Assembly (NCBI RefSeq): GCF_003287455.1
Contig: NZ_PRLC01000009.1
Location: 1-64,000, forward strand
Direction: 5' to 3'
DNA: 64,000 nucleotides
From: Faecalibacterium hattorii
GTDB taxonomy: Bacteria; Bacillota; Clostridia; Oscillospirales; Ruminococcaceae
In this document: in pieces, positions 59,501 through 64,000 of the stretch
Layout of the letters: every line of letters begins with the position of its first letter
Position numbering within the stretch: the stretch's first letter is position 1
The notes under the pieces: generated by a model
What the model saw: only the letters and a program-made list of their open reading frames with translations
The model's database searches: none
Told to the model about the DNA's origin: nothing
Position numbers and translations under genes: made by a program

Positions 59501-60204
59501 CAGTCGCTCAGGGCGGCGCAGAACAGCTCCCGCCCTGCCTTGGCATCGCGGGCCGCTTCGGCCAGAAGCAGGTCGTGCCAGCAGGTCTTGTCAAAGCCGC
59601 GCTCGGCCTTCCACGGCGCCAGAAATTCGTCCAGCTTGCGGTCGTAGTCGGGCAGGGCGCGGAGGAAATCGTACGTGTGCAGGATGGTCTCCCCGGCGGC
59701 TTTGTCGCTGCGGCCTTTGCCGTAGAGGTCCGCAAAGGCGCAGAAATCCGGGTCAGCATAGGCGCGTTCCAGCGTCTCGGCCAACGCAGCCGCCCGCAGC
59801 GTTTCCACACTGCCGGGGTCGGCGGGGGAAAAGTCCGGCGGGATGTCCAGCGCCTGAAAGTGCTTGCGCAGCAGGTCAAGGCAGAAGGCATCGATGGTAC
59901 AGATGGGGGCGCGCTGCAGCAGCATCCGCTGGCGGCGCAGGGCCGTGTTGCCCGGTTCCGCTTGGCTGCGGCGGAGCAGCGCTTGGCCGATGCGGGCCCG
60001 CAGCTCAGCCGCCGCCGCATTCGTGAAGGTCACGATCAGCAGTTTGTCCGCGTCGATGGGGGCTTCCGGGTCGGTGATGAGCCGGACGGCCCGCTCGGTC
60101 AGGACGGCGGTCTTGCCGCTGCCCGCCGCCGCGCTGACCAGCAGCGCCCCGCCCCGGTCGTCGATGGCGGCCTGCTGGGCGCTTGTCCATTTGGGTCCAC
60201 TCAC
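56542..60204 (-). CDS. addA: helicase-nuclease AddAB subunit AddA
   Basis: A 1220-residue UvrD-type helicase fused to a C-terminal nuclease, working with AddB in double-strand-break repair. VSAAAGSGKTAVL (Walker A, ~24-36), FTNAAAAELRARIG, DEYQDTNALQ (Walker B), LDANFRSAPEV and TIHRSKGLQFPVVFVA are helicase motifs; LLDYKTDRRK is the nuclease motif. It overlaps addB by 4 bp. Confidence 0.97.
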   Translation of the reverse strand: MSGPKWTSAQQAAIDDRGGALLVSAAAGSGKTAVLTERAVRLITDPEAPIDADKLLIVTFTNAAAAELRARIGQALLRRSQAEPGNTALRRQRMLLQRAPICTIDAFCLDLLRKHFQALDIPPDFSPADPGSVETLRAAALAETLERAYADPDFCAFADLYGKGRSDKAAGETILHTYDFLRALPDYDRKLDEFLAPWKAERGFDKTCWHDLLLAEAARDAKAGRELFCAALSDCKNDFVLARIEAENKGKTDAARAKGVAGANDKFAEPLERLENAAALLGEVERLAEAGEWTPLYDRLTPYVLGMEPLPGLKGMKKRLTGEHKAAVKTRADEAAGLFGQILELIACSEDEAEADRLAALPRLQALFAAVRDFDARFAAKKQERKLLEFSDFEHQALRLLRSPDGTPTPLCESIRQNYAAVMVDEYQDTNALQDALYRCLASPAGDNLFLVGDLKQSIYRFRQADPSIFREKLDTWPLLEGEAARSRPAEGIPGRNALLALDANFRSAPEVVRGINFLFEQLMTPALGDTAYGDGQRLVCGAPGEYAGSVEAQFLPDDTAETDAAFIAKRIAELVASGEPVREGSATRPVQYEDVCILLAARGDFPAYVEALTAKGIPVYADARENLLDAPHIRPLIALLKVIDNPAQDIYLAAAMLGPLFGFTDDDLVRLRALQRKTSLYGAVLAAANSAEPDAFTEKVRQFYTRLTALRRMARSVSVERLLEEIFASTGYLAALGVMENGTRRREDARRFASFCAGAGANGISGLVRAIDAAALAGSTGQDTVPGGARPGCVTIMTIHRSKGLQFPVVFVADTARRFNAADTRQPVLLHRVYGAGLRLRPEDGEGSYKTAAYAALSNVHAAELRSEQMRLLYVALTRAQDKLILTIPLGMTKTTNPLAKASAFLAAGAGETLNRQASSFADWLRAALLVHPNGGPLRRLAENLELPFVETESTIAIALEPEQEDEAPEAAASAPEERPAADPALTARLREGFGWQYPAAPLAAVPAKVSVTSIVHKAEQTTLERPGFLSKDGLTAAEMGTALHAFLEHADFAALAAAKQAGTLDEAILAERDRQVHAQLTAPEIADKLDVRRIRRFAESDAFARICAADEVLRELAFITALPASAVLAAQGSPAPDPETAKASVLVQGIADIVLVFPDHLELLDYKTDRRKTEADYLAAYRAQLNLYAIAIEKRFAPKKVTYKGIYSLDLGKLIEVK

Positions 60205-63200
60205 GGCTGTTCCTCCTTTTTCTCGGTTTCTTCAGGGGCTTCAAAGGGCTTGGCGGGGGCGTCCAGCGCCCGTTCGCCGATGCCGCTCTCGTGGCAGCAG
60301 ATGAAGCCGTAATCGCACCACCGGCAGGGGCTGCGGCCCGTGACCAGCGGCTCGGCGGCGATCTGCCCGCCGTAAAGCTGTTCGCCCATCTGGGTCACAA
60401 GGTCGTCCAGATGCAGTCGGATGCGGCTGAGCTTGGCCGCGTCGGCCCGCTTGTCCTTCTGGTAGGGGCTGGGCGCGCCCCGCAGATAGCCAAAGGGCAG
60501 ATACCGGCCCGTCTCCTCGGCGTCCATGGCCCGGAAGATCTTTTCCTCGTCCCGCACCAGACCATCCAGCTTGTATTCCACACTGCGGGCGGCGTTGGCG
60601 CGGGTGGTGCTTTCGGGAGCCGGATCGGCCAGCAGGTAGAGCACGCCCGCCGGTTCGGCCCCGGTAAAGCGGCCGCTGGCGTCCCGCGTCAGGCTGAACA
60701 GATACAGCAGCATCTGGCAGTCCAGCCCGCAGTAGACCTCTTTCAGATCCAGTTTTTTGGTGCCGGTCTTGTAATCCACCACCCGCACCCAGCGGGTGCC
60801 GTCCTCTTCCACCCACTCGTCGGCCCGGTCCACCGTACCGATGAGCTGGACCGTCCGCCCATCCGACAGATGATAGAGCTGGGGCGGCACGGCGTCCTCG
60901 CCCCGGCCGATCTTCAGCTCACAGGCCACAGGCTTGAAGCAGGATTGGCGCTGCTCGTCCCGCAGGTAGCACAAAAGGCTTGCCATGCTCTTTTTCAGCC
61001 GGGAGAGCAGATAGGTGAAGCGGGCGGTGTCCTCGGGCAGGTAGCGGCGGGCGTACTCGTCCACCAGCAGCCCCGCCAGCTGGGCCATCGCCTCGTCGTC
61101 CAGCTCGATGAAAGGCGCCGACATGTTGGCGCAGGGGTTGTCCGGCGCGGGGTCCGGGTCCAGCGCCATCTGTAAGACCCAGTGCATCAGACTGCCGCTC
61201 TGGTCGGCGGAAAGCTCGGCTCGCCTGCGGGGGCGCAAGCCTAAAACATATTGCAGGAAGTATCCGTAGCGGCAGGTGTAGTATTTTTCCAACTGGCTGG
61301 GCGAGATGCGCAGCCGCTTGCCCAGCAGCGCTTCCAGCGCGGTCAAGTCATGGACCTGCCGGGGCGCGGCCTCGGCCATCCGGCGCAGCAGGGCCAGCCC
61401 TTCCGGTTCAGCTTCGCCGGGGGCGTGCAGTGCCTCGGTCAGGCTGGCGCGTTCGGTATCGGTCAGCGGCCAGCCGCCGCCGAGGCAGTCCAGCCCGTCG
61501 GCGGGGGTGGCGGCGAGGTCGGGCAGCTCCAACGCCGGGGGCTGGGGTTCCAGTGCCTCCACGATGGGTTCCAGCGCTGCGCAGAGGGTCAGGCCCTGCC
61601 CCTTTGGCCAGCTCATCCACAGCCCCTTGGACGGGGCGGTGAGGGCCTTGTAAAAGCAGACCTGCTCCCGCACCACGCGGTTTTCAAAGCAGTCCGGCAG
61701 GTCGATCTGCTGGGCCATCAGGGCGTCGCGGTCGGCGTGGGTCAGCAGCCCCGCCTCGCTGGGGGCCGTGGGGAACTCGCCCTCGGCCAGCCCCAGCACG
61801 AAAACGTGATCGGGCGCGTCCAGCCGCATCTTGCCCGCGCTGGCCAGCACCACGGCGTCCAGCGTCTGCGGAATGTGGCCGAGGTCCGACGAGCGGAGCA
61901 GCAGCCCGAACAGATCCTCGTACTCGCCCACGGTCACGGTCTGTTCGCCCAGCAGCTGCGCCATCTGGTCCAGAAGTCCCATGACCACGTTCCACTCGCG
62001 GGCGGCTTCCTCCGCCGCCGGGATGCCCCGCTCGGCGCGGATGGCCTCCACCTGTGCGGCTTGCTGCTCCTCCGCGCCCAGCTCCTTCAGGCAGAAATAG
62101 ACCGCCCGGCTGATGGCCTCGGCGTTGGCGTTCCGCACCTTGCTCCGCAGCGCGTCGGTGGCGCTCACCAGCAGGGCGCGGGCCTTTTCCGCCATGGCCA
62201 GATCTGCATTGTCCTCCTCGGTGGGGGTGATGTCGCCGAAACCTTTCGGGTTGTTCTGAAATTCCGCCCGCCATGCCGCCGCATTCGGCGACCATGTATA
62301 GGCATAATTTTCCAGTGCGCAGACCTCTTCCTCGGTCAGGGCGCAAAGACCCGTTTTGGCGAGGGTGGTCAGATGTTCGGTCAAGTCGGCCCCGCGGGCC
62401 AGCGCCAGCAGCGCCTTGACCGCCGTGGCCGGGGCGCTGAACTCCGGGGTGGTGGGCTCGTCGCAGTAGAGCGGGATGTCCGCCATCCGGAACTCGTACC
62501 GCACCGCCGCGCGGTATTTTGCGATGTCGCGGCAGACCACCGCGATCTTCCCACAGCGGACACCCTGCCGCATCAGGCGGCGGATGGCCCCGGCGGCGGC
62601 GCGGGCTTCTTCCTCCCGGCTGGGGGCGGCAAAGAGCCGCACTTCGTCCGCCGGGGCATCCAACGGCGGGCAGACCCCTGTTTCCAGCAGCTCCGTCACC
62701 GCCGCAAGGCCGGGGGCGGCGGCATGGCGCAGATCCCGCCGCAGCAGTTCGGGGGCGGCCACCTCGGCCCCATTTTTCCGGGCCAGTTGGCGGAGCTGCA
62801 CCGCCACCTGCTTTGCGCCGGAGAAAAGGCTCACGTCACCGGGGAGGAGGGGCGCGCCGTCGTCGCAGAGGGCCACGGTCACGCAGGGCAGCGCGGCCAG
62901 CATGGCCCCCAGCAGCCGCTTTTTGGGCGCGTTGAAGGTATCGAACTCGTCGATGAACACTTCCCGCCCCCGCAGAAATCCCGGCACCTCTCCCCCCGCC
63001 AGTGCCTCTTCGAGCCGGGCACCGGCCAGCTCCAGCCGGTCGGCGGGGTCCATGCCGCTGCGGAACAGCAGCGTCTCGTAGCCTTGAAAGATCAGCGCCA
63101 GTTCGCTCAGCTTCCCGCTCTCGGCCCCGCAGCTCTTGGCCAGCTCCGCCAGCCGGGTGCCGGACAGGCCCGCGCTCTTCAGCTCGTCGATGGTCTCGGC

Positions 63201-63557
63201 CGCCATCTGGCAGAAAGCCGCACTCCGGCGGTGGCGGTAGTAATAGCGGACATTGTCCTGCAATTCTTCCAGTGCGCGGCGCACCAGCACGGCCCGCCCC
63301 GCGTCGGAGAGGGTCTGCACGGCGCTGCCGCCCTCGGCGGACAAAATCTTCTCGGCAAGGCTCGTGAAGGAAAAGCTCTCCACCATGCCGGACAGCGCAT
63401 CCCCCAATTCGCGGTAGATGCGCCCCTCGGTGGAGGACGTGAACTGCTCCGGCACCAGCAGGATGCTCTTTTGCCCCGCCTCGGCGCGGGTGCGGATGCG
63501 GTGATACAGCAGCGTCGTCTTGCCGCTGCCGGAACCGCCTAGGATCAATTTTAACAT
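60201..63557 (-). CDS. addB: helicase-nuclease AddAB subunit AddB
   Basis: An 1118-residue partner of AddA. LGGSGSGKTTLL is the Walker A at the N-terminus. The C-terminal nuclease has VVDYKTGTKKLDL, and four cysteines for the Fe-S cluster are visible (CRYGYFLQY and CRWCDYGFICC). It is transcribed first, followed by addA. The family recognises Chi and loads RecA. Confidence 0.96.
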   Translation of the reverse strand: MLKLILGGSGSGKTTLLYHRIRTRAEAGQKSILLVPEQFTSSTEGRIYRELGDALSGMVESFSFTSLAEKILSAEGGSAVQTLSDAGRAVLVRRALEELQDNVRYYYRHRRSAAFCQMAAETIDELKSAGLSGTRLAELAKSCGAESGKLSELALIFQGYETLLFRSGMDPADRLELAGARLEEALAGGEVPGFLRGREVFIDEFDTFNAPKKRLLGAMLAALPCVTVALCDDGAPLLPGDVSLFSGAKQVAVQLRQLARKNGAEVAAPELLRRDLRHAAAPGLAAVTELLETGVCPPLDAPADEVRLFAAPSREEEARAAAGAIRRLMRQGVRCGKIAVVCRDIAKYRAAVRYEFRMADIPLYCDEPTTPEFSAPATAVKALLALARGADLTEHLTTLAKTGLCALTEEEVCALENYAYTWSPNAAAWRAEFQNNPKGFGDITPTEEDNADLAMAEKARALLVSATDALRSKVRNANAEAISRAVYFCLKELGAEEQQAAQVEAIRAERGIPAAEEAAREWNVVMGLLDQMAQLLGEQTVTVGEYEDLFGLLLRSSDLGHIPQTLDAVVLASAGKMRLDAPDHVFVLGLAEGEFPTAPSEAGLLTHADRDALMAQQIDLPDCFENRVVREQVCFYKALTAPSKGLWMSWPKGQGLTLCAALEPIVEALEPQPPALELPDLAATPADGLDCLGGGWPLTDTERASLTEALHAPGEAEPEGLALLRRMAEAAPRQVHDLTALEALLGKRLRISPSQLEKYYTCRYGYFLQYVLGLRPRRRAELSADQSGSLMHWVLQMALDPDPAPDNPCANMSAPFIELDDEAMAQLAGLLVDEYARRYLPEDTARFTYLLSRLKKSMASLLCYLRDEQRQSCFKPVACELKIGRGEDAVPPQLYHLSDGRTVQLIGTVDRADEWVEEDGTRWVRVVDYKTGTKKLDLKEVYCGLDCQMLLYLFSLTRDASGRFTGAEPAGVLYLLADPAPESTTRANAARSVEYKLDGLVRDEEKIFRAMDAEETGRYLPFGYLRGAPSPYQKDKRADAAKLSRIRLHLDDLVTQMGEQLYGGQIAAEPLVTGRSPCRWCDYGFICCHESGIGERALDAPAKPFEAPEETEKKEEQP

Positions 63558-63577
63558 AACGGCATCTCCTCGGTCAG

Positions 63578-63634
63578 CGGCCTCGCCCTCTCAGTCACGC
63601 TTCGCGTGCCAGCTCCCCCAAAGTGGGAGCTTTT
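63578..63634. repeat. intergenic repeat upstream of addB
   Basis: cggcctcgccctctcagtca then cgcttcgcgtgccagctcc and a ccccaaagtgggagc hairpin. The rest of 63,558-63,788 holds divergent promoter sequence. Confidence 0.8.
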
Positions 63635-63728
63635 GACAGATCGGTTCACTCCTGCTGACTGCTTGGGTCTGCGCTTGCGTAAAAGCGCGGGCCCTGCGTT
63701 CATTGGTAGCCTTTATTGTACCACAAAA

Positions 63729-63757
63729 TTGCAAGAACATCTATTCTGTGTTACACT
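63729..63757 (+). promoter_or_regulatory. promoter of ruvX
   Basis: TTGCAA (63729-63734), 17-bp spacer, TACACT (63752-63757), 31 bp before the ATG. Confidence 0.8.
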
Positions 63758-63788
63758 AAGCAAAGATGCAAACAGAAAGGGGATCCCC

Positions 63789-64000
63789 ATGAAAATACTC
63801 GCTGTCGATTACGGGGACAGCCGCACCGGCCTTGCCACCTGTGATGTCACCGAATTTCTGACCACCGCCATCACGCCCCAGATCACGGAAAAAGGCCGCC
63901 CGAAAGTGGCGGCCAAGGTCTGCGAAACAGCAAAAAATATTCAGGCAGAGCTCATCGTCATCGGTCTGCCGCTGAACATGGACGGCACCGAGGGCGAGCG
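63789..64000 (+). CDS. ruvX: Holliday junction resolvase-like RuvX (YqgF), partial
   Basis: The first ~70 codons of a YqgF/RuvX nuclease, cut by the window end. MKILAVDYGDSRTGLA carries the first catalytic aspartate of the RNase H fold, and IVIGLPLNMDGTEGE the second conserved strand and loop. The family is implicated in 16S rRNA 5' processing and Holliday junction resolution. AAAGGGG lies upstream of the ATG. Confidence 0.9.
   Translation, partial: MKILAVDYGDSRTGLATCDVTEFLTTAITPQITEKGRPKVAAKVCETAKNIQAELIVIGLPLNMDGTEGE

Noticed and set aside
56494-60312. 1272-codon plus-strand frame across addA
   Set aside because: Antisense shadow; every domain of AddA reads intact on the other strand.

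Overview
The window looks like the chromosome of a high-GC Gram-positive anaerobe of the Oscillospiraceae (Ruminococcaceae), most likely the Faecalibacterium/Gemmiger group. The reasons are Firmicutes gene order (smc-ftsY, infC-rpmI-rplT, yceD-rpmF), AddAB in place of RecBCD, an [FeFe] hydrogenase, a class III preQ1 riboswitch before queT (a class I associate with Faecalibacterium), and many copies of a GC-rich intergenic repeat. This assignment is inference; no rRNA gene is present.

Bases 1-3,640 are the tail of a mobile element and look less GC-rich than the rest. They hold a MazF/PemK-like protein with a C-terminal extension, a DGQHT-motif (ParB/DndB-like) protein overlapping it, two very small genes, and a large serine recombinase. 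The recombinase converges on an intact tRNA-Ala(GGC). About 100 bp further on, a 23-bp 5' fragment of the same tRNA sits behind a perfect consensus promoter, which suggests a scar of integration or duplication.

Bases 4,000-19,300 are core metabolism and housekeeping: DUF512-der-plsY, yceD-rpmF, a P-loop protein, pgi, a D-Ala-D-Ala carboxypeptidase, mtaB, a monomeric group-B-like [FeFe] hydrogenase with a Rex-like operator upstream, a secreted protein of unknown function, a pyridoxamine kinase-trmL-degV operon, and queT under the preQ1-III riboswitch.

Bases 19,300-35,600 hold hicAB with an M20 amidohydrolase, secA, the operon nifS-thiI-cinA followed by a membrane-anchored degenerate CinA paralogue, an SGNH hydrolase, fhs under a ZTP riboswitch with a terminator, a CD1247-type zinc-ribbon protein, efp, yqeG with a TIM-barrel protein, and rpsU.

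Bases 35,700-64,000 are almost entirely minus-strand information-processing genes: leuS, rsfS, an LCP protein, yqeK, nadD, yhbY, rdgB, ftsY, smc, rnc, plsX, trmFO, topA, dprA, a SpoU methyltransferase, rplT, rpmI, infC (ATT start), addA and addB. A truncated ruvX on the plus strand ends the window.

The least conventional signals are the CinA-like pseudoenzyme (24,296-25,198), the split tRNA-Ala locus, the extended MazF/DGQHT pair, and an intergenic repeat family that in one place supplies the C-terminus and stop codon of a gene. No CRISPR array or complete phage is present, and I saw no clear-cut new multi-gene system.
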